Shown: positions 1-8,432, counted from the first letter of the stretch. The stretch: 29,682 nucleotides of DNA from Bacteroides fragilis (GCA_023664485.1 JAMPFK010000027.1:1-29682); one strand, 5' to 3'. Program-made: numbers and translations. The notes: a model not told the origin generated them from the letters alone.

Positions 1-556
1 GCATCCGGCGGATAATCGAAATCTTTCCTTTCCGTTCGCCCTCTTGTAATCCTTCTTTTAATATTAAGGAAGGATATTCCCTTTCCACCGGTATCAGATT
101 TTCCGGCTGTATCATATACCGCTGCTGTTCTTGCAGTATTCAGCCGGTTTTTCCCTGTTTCTGTGAAATATGGCTGATACGCCGAAATCGGAGCTGACCG
201 ACCTGATGCCCTGAACAGGGCATTGAATTTCACGTTATACCGCTTTGGTTTAAATCGATTATAGGCAATCAGGGTTCGGTTACCAATAGGATTCTTTGAT
301 ATTTTCAAATGGTTTACCGTTTATTCTAATGTGAAGTATGTAATTGTCAAGGTTCCTGATTTATCGCAATGGCATTGCTGATTATGGTTCCTTTTAAACG
401 CAGGGATCCTGTAAACATTGACTGGTCGGATATCAGACCCATTCCGGGGTACTTTTCTCTGAAACTTTCCAATCATGCCCAAACGTTACGCCTGCATGGA
501 ATTTATCCGCATTCCCGGAATGCTTAATTATCTGAAAAGCTGCGAATCTTCCGAAA
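1..556. other. Left-edge region without a recognisable gene
   Basis: No open frame here gives a protein I recognise. One minus-strand frame stays open from just after a TAA at 321-323 to the left edge (about 106 codons). It has no ATG, only TTG (306-308) and internal GTG candidates, and no motif, so it may be a degraded gene or chance. A perfect 8-bp palindrome, ATGCCCTG-AA-CAGGGCAT, lies at 206-223, and a 7-bp one (GCATTCC/GGAATGC) at 509-523 just past the end of the glycosyltransferase gene. Neither is followed by a T-run on either strand, so neither is a convincing terminator. Confidence 0.3.
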
Positions 557-1510
557 TCAGAAAAACAGGCATCCGTTTTCCTTCATTTTCCGGAAAAGGA
601 TATAAATACAATATTTTATCATATTCACGTTGTACTTTTTCCATCGCGGCAAATTGAATATCTTTGCAGCTTTTTTCTTTGAAGGCGTTTTTTCTTTTTT
701 TACCAATATACTGAACATCTTTAAAATTCCATAATCTTTCTCTGCCGGCAGATGCCAGATTGGCACGTCCGCCCAACAGGTATCCGCTCCATACCAGGCA
801 TGCCTCGTCCAATATCTCCGGATAAAAGGATATGCCGACAATACTTCAAAATCATTCGCCGCCATGGATAAGAAACCTTCGTCTCCCATCTCATCCGTGA
901 TTTGAAAACCATTCTGCTTCACTTTGCTGTATATGTCATTTATCCTTTTTGAAAAATCAGATAGTACGTTCCTTTTTCCGGCGATAAACTCCCCGCCATA
1001 ATGCACGAGCGGAAGATGCTGTCCCCAGTTTCTTTCATAATCTGTGATGATCTGTTTCCTTGCGTCCCCGGAAGTACTTGCCAGAACCGGCAAAAGCACA
1101 GGCCTGTCCCATTCGCATTCTGTCCACAGCTTTTCTAAACCGTCGGCTACATAAGTGTCGCTGTCCAAACCCAAAATATACTCATAGTCCGTATTATTTA
1201 CAATATATTCCAACGCTTTTAATTTATAAAAAGCATACTCCCACATAAAATTCTGTGGAACGGTATAATTATCAAAAGCCGCCCTGAGCACTTTTATTCC
1301 TCTGGCGGAAAACAACGAAGCGTACTTATCCGGAAGGGCGTTATTCGCAATTAATATGACATCACAATCAGAATTATGATATTTTGCGCTCATCAGTGAA
1401 ACAAAACTGTTTTTCAGGTATGTTTCTACCCCCCCCCTGAAAGCATGTGCATTAGGCGCCTTTATACTTTCCTCGTTAAAGCACAGGGCGTTATATATCA
1501 CTTTCTTCAT
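557..1510 (-). CDS. Putative GT-A-fold glycosyltransferase with in-frame poly-G tract (phase-variable, ON)
   Basis: A 317-aa protein with a GLDSDTY segment; the D-S-D at residues 116-118 is the DXD metal/nucleotide-sugar site of GT-A glycosyltransferases. It probably adds a sugar in the cytoplasm to the lipid-linked repeat unit or a side branch; substrate unknown. There is no signal peptide, and the C-terminus is basic and aromatic, as in membrane-associated transferases. The ATG start follows a GAAAGGGG ribosome site. Codons 25-28 (Arg-Gly-Gly-Val) contain nine consecutive G; the frame is intact, so the gene is ON, but loss or gain of one G would stop it early. It is split from the main operon by a MITE-like repeat and may have its own promoter. 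The family is uncertain (possibly GT8-like); the transferase call is moderately sure. Confidence 0.7.
   Translation of the reverse strand: MKKVIYNALCFNEESIKAPNAHAFRGGVETYLKNSFVSLMSAKYHNSDCDVILIANNALPDKYASLFSARGIKVLRAAFDNYTVPQNFMWEYAFYKLKALEYIVNNTDYEYILGLDSDTYVADGLEKLWTECEWDRPVLLPVLASTSGDARKQIITDYERNWGQHLPLVHYGGEFIAGKRNVLSDFSKRINDIYSKVKQNGFQITDEMGDEGFLSMAANDFEVLSAYPFIRRYWTRHAWYGADTCWADVPIWHLPAEKDYGILKMFSILVKKEKTPSKKKAAKIFNLPRWKKYNVNMIKYCIYILFRKMKENGCLFF
1429..1437. repeat. C9 homopolymer (G9 in coding strand)
   Basis: Nine C in a row on the + strand, inside codons 25-28 of the glycosyltransferase at 557-1510. The length keeps the frame open. The run is near the start of the gene, so any slippage other than a multiple of three would abolish almost the whole protein. 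Confidence 0.85.
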
Positions 1511-1551
1511 TCATTTCCCCTTTCGTCTTTCTATGCTGTGTTTCATCGGGT

Positions 1552-1557
1552 ATTATA
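1552..1557 (-). promoter_or_regulatory. Possible -10 box formed at the MITE end
   Basis: On the minus strand the element terminus plus two flanking bases read TATAAT, a perfect -10 hexamer about 40 nt before the ATG at 1510. At 17-nt spacing there is no good -35; a weak match (GCAACA) sits at 18 nt. The MITE may therefore supply a promoter to the terminal glycosyltransferase gene, but this is weak evidence. Confidence 0.25.
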
Positions 1558-1659
1558 GTAAACGACATTAGAAATTGTTGCCTTTTCGGACTTGTAAAAG
1601 CTTACCTATATGGCTTTTGCAAGAGCCGGCAAGCGCAATTTGTTATGTCGTTTACTATA
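1554..1659. mobile_element. MITE-like palindromic repeat, copy 1 (about 106 bp)
   Basis: The ends are inverted repeats. The left 24 bases start TATAGTAAACGACAT and match the reverse complement of the right 24 at 22 positions. A second inner inverted pair (CTTGTAAAAGC and GCTTTTGCAAG) allows one long hairpin. It has no coding capacity. A second copy, same orientation, lies at 27975-28077 on the other side of the polysaccharide locus. TA at both termini would fit insertion by a Tc1/mariner-IS630-type transposase, which is inference. It starts 23 nt past the stop of the AMP-ligase gene and could also act as a transcription end. Confidence 0.75.
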
Positions 1660-1682
1660 GATAATCCCATATTTCCCTCACG

Positions 1683-3734
1683 TCATCTTACCTGTCTTAT
1701 ATATTTTATAACGTCCATCCGCTTCTTTAATACGGCTCCTTCACAATAAGGATACCCCATAGCGACAGCCGCCCAGATAACATGATTTTCGGGTATCTTA
1801 AAATCATCCAGGACCGTTTTCACCGGCTCCTCATTTCTCAAAGTCCTCAACGGATTCAACCATACCGAACCGATCCCGTAGGAATGGGCCGCGAGCATGA
1901 TATTTTCCGCCGCGCAGGAAGCATCCTGGCAGCTGTGGGGGTTCCGCTCGTCATTCGAGATCAAAACGACCGCCTGCGGGTTCTCAAATCCATAAAAATC
2001 GACCTTATGGCATTCTGCCGTTTCCTTTGTCCGTTGTCTAAGCCTCCGGATATCCTCCTGTCCGGTCAATACCGTAAATCTCCATGACTGCATATTATGG
2101 CCGCTCGGCGCATAACAGCCGGTCCGCAGTATCATATCGAGCACATCCCCCGGTATCTTCTGTTCTGTGAATCTGCGGATGCTCCTTCTCGAAAGCAGCG
2201 TGTGTATGACCGGATTCATCAGGCCTGCGCTGCCCCTGTTCTCCCACATTCTCACAAGTTCCTTCCGATCCGGTTTCTGCATGGAATTCCTGGGGAGGCT
2301 TTCGACCTGTATAATCTTCTGCGGCAGTTTATACCGCTCGACCCGGCCGGCAAGAAACTTCAGCAGCTCCTCTTCCGAATAGCCATGCCCCGCAGTCACG
2401 AACAGGATTGGGATCTGCCCCATAATGCCGTCCGTATCTTCCACCCCGATACATGCACATTCCCGTATTCCTTCGTACTGGCCGGCTATATTTTCAACCT
2501 CGACCGGAGATACCTTCTCGCCGCCTACATTGATGATGTCATCCGCCCGCCCCAGCATATAGATATTTCCTTCTTCGTCTTCATATGCCATATCTCCCGT
2601 TATGAGCCACCCGTCCACCAGCGTTTCCGCAGTCGCCTCCGGCATATTCCAGTATCCGGACATCTGCATTCCGCCTTTTAAGGCCATTCTTCCCGGATGG
2701 CCCGCATCCGTTTTGACCGTCTGGCCTTCCTCATTCAAAAATTTCACACGGACTTTCCCTTCTAACGGCCGCCCCAGGGACGAGATCTTCACGGGATCCT
2801 TTACGGCTTCGGAAACATTGCAGAAAATCGCCCCGCCCGATTCCGAACTTCCCCATGTATTGTAAATCAAAGTATCCGGCAGAAGAGAGGTGATTTCCTT
2901 CCGCTGCTTTACCGATAAAGAACCGGCCCCAAACTCTATATACCGAAACCGGCTGCATACGGATGCAAAAGTATCCTGCATCTGCCTGCGCATGACTTCA
3001 TAGGAAGCGGGCACACACGCAAGGGCTGTACAGCGATAAGCGTTTACGTTGCTTTCCACCTCTTTCGCAAAGGTAAAACCATTCTGCAGGACCAGCGTTG
3101 CCCCCTGATAAAAAACGGCACGCAGTACCCTTAAAGCATAAGAATGATTCAGCGGCAGCGGAAGAAGCACAACTTCATCCTCCCTGATCCCGATCCCCTG
3201 AATGGTATTGGCAAGAATATGACAGACAGCTCTGTAGGTCAGCATGACCCCTTTCGGCTTCCCTGTTGTTCCCGTTGTAAACAGCAGTTCCGCTATGTCG
3301 TTCTCATCCCGCTGTATCCTGACTGTCTCTCCTTCCGCTGCCCTGTCCGCATCCGCATAGATCCGGCGCAATGACAGGGGCCTGCATCTTTCAGCATATT
3401 CCCCCATGGGCCTGTCCGTAAGCATGAGCCTGCCGCCCGATTCTTCATAGACAGCCGCCATATTTTCAGGCGTACTGTTCTTATCTAAGAATACGGCGAC
3501 CGCCCCGCACAGCTGAACCGCCAGATATACGGCCGGCATTTCAGGCCCCGATACCGCGGAAAAGCATACCCTGTCCCCGGCTGTTACGCCGTTTTCCCGT
3601 AATATTCGGGCAATTCCCTGTATTTTCTGAAACAGCTGCCGATATGTCAGCGTTTTCTTTTTAAACGCTGCCGCCATTTTATCCGGCTGGGATTCTGCAA
3701 GCTCCATAAGCCTGTTGACCAATATCTCTGTCAT
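1683..3734 (-). CDS. AMP-forming acyl ligase fused to a nitroreductase-family domain
   Basis: A 683-aa two-domain protein. Residues 1-495 are an ANL (acyl-CoA synthetase/NRPS A-domain-like) adenylating enzyme: P-loop LFTTGTTGKPKG at 151-162, YNTWGSSES at 291-299, ITGD at 378-381, GRADDIINVGGEKVSP at 395-410 and catalytic Lys487 in PRNSMQKPDR. Residues from about 507 are an FMN nitroreductase: RRSIRRF at 516-522, then APSGHNMQSW, with GIGSVWLN later. It likely activates a carboxylic or amino acid and loads it on the carrier protein encoded just upstream, while the flavin domain oxidises or reduces the acyl group. The start is at 3734 because GGGGAGG sits 6 nt before that ATG; an in-frame start 15 bases upstream lacks such a site. 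The fusion is unusual. The substrate cannot be read from sequence. Confidence 0.85.
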   Translation of the reverse strand: MTEILVNRLMELAESQPDKMAAAFKKKTLTYRQLFQKIQGIARILRENGVTAGDRVCFSAVSGPEMPAVYLAVQLCGAVAVFLDKNSTPENMAAVYEESGGRLMLTDRPMGEYAERCRPLSLRRIYADADRAAEGETVRIQRDENDIAELLFTTGTTGKPKGVMLTYRAVCHILANTIQGIGIREDEVVLLPLPLNHSYALRVLRAVFYQGATLVLQNGFTFAKEVESNVNAYRCTALACVPASYEVMRRQMQDTFASVCSRFRYIEFGAGSLSVKQRKEITSLLPDTLIYNTWGSSESGGAIFCNVSEAVKDPVKISSLGRPLEGKVRVKFLNEEGQTVKTDAGHPGRMALKGGMQMSGYWNMPEATAETLVDGWLITGDMAYEDEEGNIYMLGRADDIINVGGEKVSPVEVENIAGQYEGIRECACIGVEDTDGIMGQIPILFVTAGHGYSEEELLKFLAGRVERYKLPQKIIQVESLPRNSMQKPDRKELVRMWENRGSAGLMNPVIHTLLSRRSIRRFTEQKIPGDVLDMILRTGCYAPSGHNMQSWRFTVLTGQEDIRRLRQRTKETAECHKVDFYGFENPQAVVLISNDERNPHSCQDASCAAENIMLAAHSYGIGSVWLNPLRTLRNEEPVKTVLDDFKIPENHVIWAAVAMGYPYCEGAVLKKRMDVIKYIRQVR

Positions 3735-3771
3735 AAAATTCCTCCCCATTTTTCTTCCCGTCTTCTTCCCT

Positions 3772-3999
3772 TCATGCCAGAAGACGCTCTACCATTTCCG
3801 CCAGACCGGCTACCGAGTTAAAATTTTCCTCAACGATCTCTTCATAAGGGATCGTGATGCCGAATTCCATCGAAAGCGCCGCGATCATTCCCGTAATTGT
3901 TAAAGAATCAACGATTCCGTCGTCGATCAGCGCATCGGATGCCGTAAAATCGATCTCCGGATATTCTTCTGCCAACAGCTCCAAAATCTTTTCTTCCAT
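3772..3999 (-). CDS. Acyl carrier protein
   Basis: A 75-aa acidic protein with the carrier-protein motif GIVDSLT; Ser32 in D-S-L is the expected 4'-phosphopantetheine site. Length matches stand-alone acyl and D-alanyl carrier proteins (75-80 aa). The ATG follows a clear GGAGGAG site. It lies directly upstream of the AMP-ligase/nitroreductase gene and downstream of a methyltransferase, so it most likely carries the acyl group made by the ligase rather than serving fatty-acid synthesis. By analogy with DltC it would hand that group to the MBOAT protein encoded nearby. The carrier role is well supported by motif; the partner assignment is inference. Confidence 0.9.
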   Translation of the reverse strand: MEEKILELLAEEYPEIDFTASDALIDDGIVDSLTITGMIAALSMEFGITIPYEEIVEENFNSVAGLAEMVERLLA

Positions 4000-4029
4000 C
4001 GCTCTTTTCTCCTCCGCTATTCCTGATTG

Positions 4030-4794
4030 CTACTGCAATATCATCAAATTAAATTCCCTGTAAGATTTATTGCACAAACATACTTTTTTCAAAATTCCCA
4101 GCTTATCCGGTTCCGAATCAACAGAATCTATAATCCTCATTCCCGCGCCATTTACCAGTTTACGCCACATTTTTCTCGAAAGCATGCAGACTCCAACGCC
4201 CGCTGAATTAGAGCCCATCCTTTTGCAGATTCTTACCACCAGAGGATTCTTTGTTGTCGTGAAAAAATAAAGTATCCTGCATGATGCCTGATCCCACAGA
4301 AAACCATCGTTCAGGTTGTCAATTATCCCAATTTTCCCATCCGGCTTTAAAACCTTTTTCATTTTACTGATACAATTTTCTCTGAACATCGCGCTCTGTT
4401 TAAAACTGTCTCCGAGTAAATGGTGGAAAAACATATTACAAAATATGTAATCGAACTTGCCCCCCCCGCCGCATATTAAATCAATATCTAAAGCGTTTCC
4501 TTCAAGAAAATGAATGCGCCTGTCATCATCATCCCATGTGTCATACCGATGTGTGTCTACCAGATAAATATCTATTTTACGCATTTTACTGTTTTTTGAC
4601 GTCACATGCCTTAACAATTCTTTTACAAAATATCCTGCACCGCCTCCGATATCAAGTATTGTTACGGTTTCTCTTTCCCGTATTTCTTCAATTATTTCTG
4701 AATACATCCCGATGTATTTATCTACCAGCGATAATTCACCGTTTTTATACCATCTCTCCTGTGCTTCATTTATCGTTTTGGTTGATATTTCCAT
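4030..4794 (-). CDS. Class I SAM-dependent methyltransferase with poly-G tract (phase-variable, ON)
   Basis: A 254-aa protein with the Rossmann SAM-binding motif I, LDIGGGAGYF (about residues 47-56), an acidic loop, and FDYIFCNMFFHH around 114-125. It is probably a small-molecule or sugar methyltransferase that methylates a sugar of the polysaccharide or the acyl group carried by the neighbouring carrier protein; the sequence does not decide. Codons for Cys-Gly-Gly-Gly-Gly at 108-112 hold a run of eight G that is in frame, so the gene is ON now. The ATG follows GAAAGGAAT. About 190 bases separate it from the MBOAT gene; that gap holds a GCGGCA-GCAGA-TGCCGC hairpin but no frame of note. Confidence 0.8.
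   Translation of the reverse strand: MEISTKTINEAQERWYKNGELSLVDKYIGMYSEIIEEIRERETVTILDIGGGAGYFVKELLRHVTSKNSKMRKIDIYLVDTHRYDTWDDDDRRIHFLEGNALDIDLICGGGGKFDYIFCNMFFHHLLGDSFKQSAMFRENCISKMKKVLKPDGKIGIIDNLNDGFLWDQASCRILYFFTTTKNPLVVRICKRMGSNSAGVGVCMLSRKMWRKLVNGAGMRIIDSVDSEPDKLGILKKVCLCNKSYREFNLMILQ
4460..4467. repeat. C8 homopolymer (G8 in coding strand)
   Basis: Eight C on the + strand inside the Gly-rich codons 108-112 of the methyltransferase at 4030-4794. Present length is in frame. A one-base change would truncate the protein before its HH segment and C-terminal half. Confidence 0.8.
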
Positions 4795-4988
4795 ATAAAT
4801 AACTATTCCTTTCTTTCAACCCGCGGCATCTGCTGCCGCAAGGCGCAATATACGCAATATGAACAAATCCATATGTGAAAAATCTGTTTCTCACAGTATA
4901 TTTCTCTCCTTACACCGCCAGCCTCGTAACTTCCATCACAAAAGCAAATATTTTATGTCCATTCAGAGGTAATTCCGACGACCCTTTT

Positions 4989-6448
4989 CTAAAAGTTAAA
5001 ATAGATAAACGGATTATATCCTCCGCCAACCGCATAGCAGATATCCAGTACCAGAAGCATGCACATGCCTGCCGCCTGAATGACTCCCCATACTTTCATC
5101 GATCTCTCTGTCCTGAAAAAACGTCCGATCGTTTCCAGGACAGGAAATGCCAGCGTAAACCCGGCGGCTAAAAACACCTTATACTGGCCAATCCAGTATA
5201 ATCCATAAGTATCTGTCCATGAATTCCCGCTTAGATGGAACATCGAAGCATAATAATGTATGGCATGCGTCATGGAATCCGCATTGAAAATAACTTTTGT
5301 AAAAAGCACGACCAGAAAAGTAGAGGAAAAACCGACTATTCTTCCAACCCGCACATTCTTAAACGGTTTTCTGCACTGTTCCCAGTAAATAAAAATGAAT
5401 TGCACCCCCCCCAGGCCAGAAAAGTCCGGTTCGCTCCATGCCAGATACCCGTTGCCAGCCATACCGCAGCCAGAAGAAATGCCGAAGAAATTCTGGCGGC
5501 CGCTTTTCTGCCGAATTTTTGCGCGGCCGCTTTGCGCAGTCTGACCGCCGGCCCCAGCGCCAGCGGATAATACAGATAATCCCGGAACCACTCCCCAAGG
5601 GAAATATGCCACCTGCGCCAGTACTCCGTTATCGAGCAGGAGATATACGGATAATTGAAATTCTCCTGAAATGCAAAACCGAACATTTTCCCAAGCCCGA
5701 TCGCCATATCCGAATATCCCGAAAAGTCAAAATAAATCTGCAGCATGAACGCCAGCGCTCCGGCCCATGCCAGTATCACAGACAATTCTCCCGGCCCTCT
5801 TCCAAAGGCGGCTTCCGCCACCACTGCCAGATGATTGGCCAGCAAAACTTTTTTAGAAAGGCCGGCTGCAAAGCGCCATGCCCCCTCTGCCAGTAATTCG
5901 AAGCTGTGTTTTCTTTCCTTCATCTGCTCCGATATCGTGCTGTAACGGACGATAGGCCCTGCTATCAGCTGCGGAAAAAAGGATATGTATAATCCGACAT
6001 TCAGGAGACTTTTCTGCGCCTGTTCTTTTCCCCGGTAGATATCGATGACATAGGACAATGCCTGAAAGGTATAGAACGAGATACCGATTGGCAGTGCCAG
6101 CGATGACAGCGTGCTTTCCTCCGATATCAGGTAAAAACTCCGGAGCAGCCAGGCAAGATATTTGAAAATAAAAAGCATTCCCAGGTTATAAATACAGGCC
6201 GCCGCTACGATTTTCTTCCCTTTTTCCGTCCTGGGGAAGGCTGACACCCATCTGCCGAAATACCAGTTCATGCAGATGGACAGAAGCATCAGCAGGATAT
6301 ATACCGGCTCGCCCCACGCGTAAAAGACAAGGGATACCAGAAGCAGCCAGCTGTTTTTTACCGTTATGCTCCTGCAAAAGGGGCTGTAATAGATCAATAA
6401 TGTGACTGGCAGAAACAAGAATAAAAATACCGCGTTTGAAAAAACCAT
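4989..6448 (-). CDS. MBOAT O-acyltransferase, frame broken at a poly-G tract (phase-variable, OFF)
   Basis: Polytopic membrane acyltransferase of the AlgI/DltB/PatA family. The upstream frame (6448 to 5336) gives WRRWHISLGEWFRDY around 277-291 and the catalytic GIWHGAN with His337, then leaves the family pattern after W346-G-G at a run of eight G and stops at 5336. The other frame continues as G-V-Q-F-I-F-I-Y-W and runs to a stop at 4989 with further hydrophobic helices, as expected for the family C-terminus. Nine G would join the two into one protein of about 486 aa, the usual MBOAT size. The present allele thus encodes a 370-aa truncated form. It follows the DHHW gene by 15 nt with an AAGGAG site. 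It would move an acyl group across the membrane onto the polysaccharide. A miscounted homopolymer in the assembly is the main alternative. Confidence 0.85.
5405..5412. repeat. C8 homopolymer at the MBOAT frame break
   Basis: Eight C on the + strand, right after the Trp346 codon of the MBOAT gene. The two halves of the gene lie in different frames that meet here. Adding one C restores the reading frame. Confidence 0.9.
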
Positions 6449-6463
6449 ACGATTGCTCCTTAT

Positions 6464-7717
6464 TTATCGAAAATCAAAAAGATCATTTCCACCCTCAAAA
6501 GCCGCCATCCCATAGATCACGATTATCGTATCCGGTTCTATTTCTTTAATATAGGACTGAATGCTCCCATCAAAATATCTTAAATCTACAATGGATAAAT
6601 CCTCCACTGCTGCCGCCAGATAGGGATACATGCAATGCGCAAAAGACGTTTTAATCATTAAGATATTGCTGCCGTCATGAACGTTATTATTATGAATAGT
6701 AATCAACGCCTGATCTCCATAGCCATAAAAAGAATAATTCTTTCTTAAATAACTGCTTTTCTCTTCAAATACTGAATAGTCCAATAAAGTATCCTCAATA
6801 CTTCCATAACATATTTTTCCTTTTCCTGATATGAACACATCCAAATCTGTATTATATTGAGGAAGAATAATCGGAAAGTCTTCCTTTGAAGAATATACTT
6901 CCGTTACCTTTTTTCCCTGCGAACCTAAAAAAGACTCCTCCCGTATTTCTATTTCATAATTACCCATATCGAACACAGACGTATCAAAATGATAACCATA
7001 GTTCTTATTCAGAAATTCACATAACAGCCTGTCTGCCCATATGCCTGCAGACGGTTTCCAATGATGATCCGTTTTAAAAAATAACGAGATCATATTATTC
7101 TTATCCATCATTTCCGATATGCAGACTATATCTAAATTTTTTTCCAAAAAGGAATTTCGTACTTCTTCCTTTTTCTCTTCCGAATAATTCTGATATATTT
7201 CATTTCCTTTAAATTTATCAGGCGTCATAAAAAGGAGAAAATTTCGTCCCTCACCTTTCATCTGACTGCCAAAGGAGACCAGATTTTCTATTTTTCCTGC
7301 AATATCTACGTCATCCATCACAAAACCCAGATAATCCTCTTCATATGCAAGCACGATATCATCGACTTTATTTAAATCATTGTCTCCGGAACAAAGCGAT
7401 GTCGTCATATCTAATCCAAGAACCCTATCGCATGCTTTTTTCGTCAGCACAAACGGCATTTTGAAATCAAAAGAAGACGTTGCCTCTTCTTCGATCTTAT
7501 TTTCAATCGCTGCTATTTTATTCAGAACACTATGCCGTACGGAATATTCCGCTTTCTCTAACGGATAATATTCCGAAGCTTTCCATTCGCCTGCTTCTTT
7601 ATGCTCATCGATATCACGGGCTATTTGGACTGCGCCGCTGTAAATAACAGACATACACATCAGGAAAAGCACGCTGTAAGTAAAGATGCCAACGATCTTC
7701 TTTCCAGATTTATTCAT
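6464..7717 (-). CDS. DHHW / AlgJ-AlgX-like extracytoplasmic protein
   Basis: A 417-aa protein with one N-terminal membrane segment (about residues 9-30) and an extracytoplasmic body. It carries TDHHW at 216-220, the signature of the DHHW family, which is related to AlgJ/AlgX SGNH-type O-acetylation proteins. A KTSFAH segment near the C-terminus may hold the SGNH-like serine. These proteins usually pair with an MBOAT protein: the MBOAT brings the acyl group across the membrane and the SGNH-like partner transfers it to the glycan. That fits the MBOAT gene 15 nt downstream. The coding sequence is visibly more AT-rich than the head of the operon, suggesting the decoration module was acquired separately. 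Confidence 0.75.
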   Translation of the reverse strand: MNKSGKKIVGIFTYSVLFLMCMSVIYSGAVQIARDIDEHKEAGEWKASEYYPLEKAEYSVRHSVLNKIAAIENKIEEEATSSFDFKMPFVLTKKACDRVLGLDMTTSLCSGDNDLNKVDDIVLAYEEDYLGFVMDDVDIAGKIENLVSFGSQMKGEGRNFLLFMTPDKFKGNEIYQNYSEEKKEEVRNSFLEKNLDIVCISEMMDKNNMISLFFKTDHHWKPSAGIWADRLLCEFLNKNYGYHFDTSVFDMGNYEIEIREESFLGSQGKKVTEVYSSKEDFPIILPQYNTDLDVFISGKGKICYGSIEDTLLDYSVFEEKSSYLRKNYSFYGYGDQALITIHNNNVHDGSNILMIKTSFAHCMYPYLAAAVEDLSIVDLRYFDGSIQSYIKEIEPDTIIVIYGMAAFEGGNDLFDFR

Positions 7718-7765
7718 GGCATTGCCACATCCCCTCTATCGTTTCAAATTCTGCCTGCCAGGATA

Positions 7766-8432
7766 TCAGACATCTTTCAGCTTCCGGCAATTCATGATAA
7801 AATCGCCATATCCGGTTCTTTCTATTAATCCCTTATACATTTCATCCAGGTCATCCCAGTTCTCAGGTTTCTCGAAAAACATAAAATACTCTCTCAATGC
7901 CTGTTTTTTTAATTCTTCCGGGTAATGCAGCTCTTCTGTCAGGTTTTTAATATACATATACTCCTCGGCCTGTCTGGATTTTCTTTTTCTATAGAAATCA
8001 TCCAGCGTCATCAGTTTTCTGCAGGGGACTCCTGCATAAACCGCATTGGCCTCCAATCTTCCCGACACGACGCTTCCGGCGCCGATGATAACGTTAGATC
8101 CGATTTCCGTGTTTTTTAAGATAATCGAGTTTATACCGATAAAAACGTTATCCCCTATTTTTACGCTTCCACCCCCCCCCCAGAATTTCTCCGTATACCC
8201 CGGCCAATACGGACCAGCTGTAATCATGGGTAAGGATATGGACGCCTGACGTTATCCGCACATTATCCCCCAGCTCCAGCATGTGCGGATTCTGCAAATC
8301 TATATGGGTATGCCGCGGGTCAAAAATCCTGCATCCCTTCCCAAGGCGCACCCCCTTCTCTCTTAAATAATCAACATATAAATCCGGGTCGTCCGGTTTT
8401 AATTTTCTGATGATTTTTTTATACAGATTCAT
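7766..8432 (-). CDS. Hexapeptide-repeat acetyltransferase, frame broken at a poly-G tract (phase-variable, OFF)
   Basis: Left-handed beta-helix acyltransferase of the WbbJ/NodL/maltose-acetyltransferase type. The first frame (from 8432) contains GKGCRIFDP, LELGDNVRITSG and HILTHDYSW, with His65 and His69 near the expected catalytic loop, then reads into a run of ten G after E-I-L and stops at 8148. The second frame resumes with GSVKIGDNVFIGINSIIL and IIGAGSVVSG, the expected next turns, and ends at 7766. Nine G would fuse the two into about 221 aa, a normal length. The present allele is therefore OFF. It overlaps the end of the flippase gene by 14 bases and would use acetyl-CoA to O-acetylate a sugar in the cytoplasm. 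Homopolymer miscounting must be excluded. Confidence 0.85.
8172..8181. repeat. C10 homopolymer at the acetyltransferase frame break
   Basis: Ten C on the + strand, the longest homopolymer in the window, exactly where the two frames of the acetyltransferase meet. Nine C would restore one continuous reading frame. Confidence 0.9.

Noticed and set aside
206..223. Rho-independent terminator at the left edge
   Set aside because: The 8-bp palindrome has no T-run on either side and no gene ending beside it.
4989..5612. Separate membrane-protein gene after the MBOAT gene
   Set aside because: Its useful part only begins at the C8 run and continues the MBOAT fold; it is the other frame of the same gene.
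7766..8227. Separate short acetyltransferase gene
   Set aside because: It lacks the N-terminal half, which is in the overlapping frame up to the C10 run; the two are one gene.
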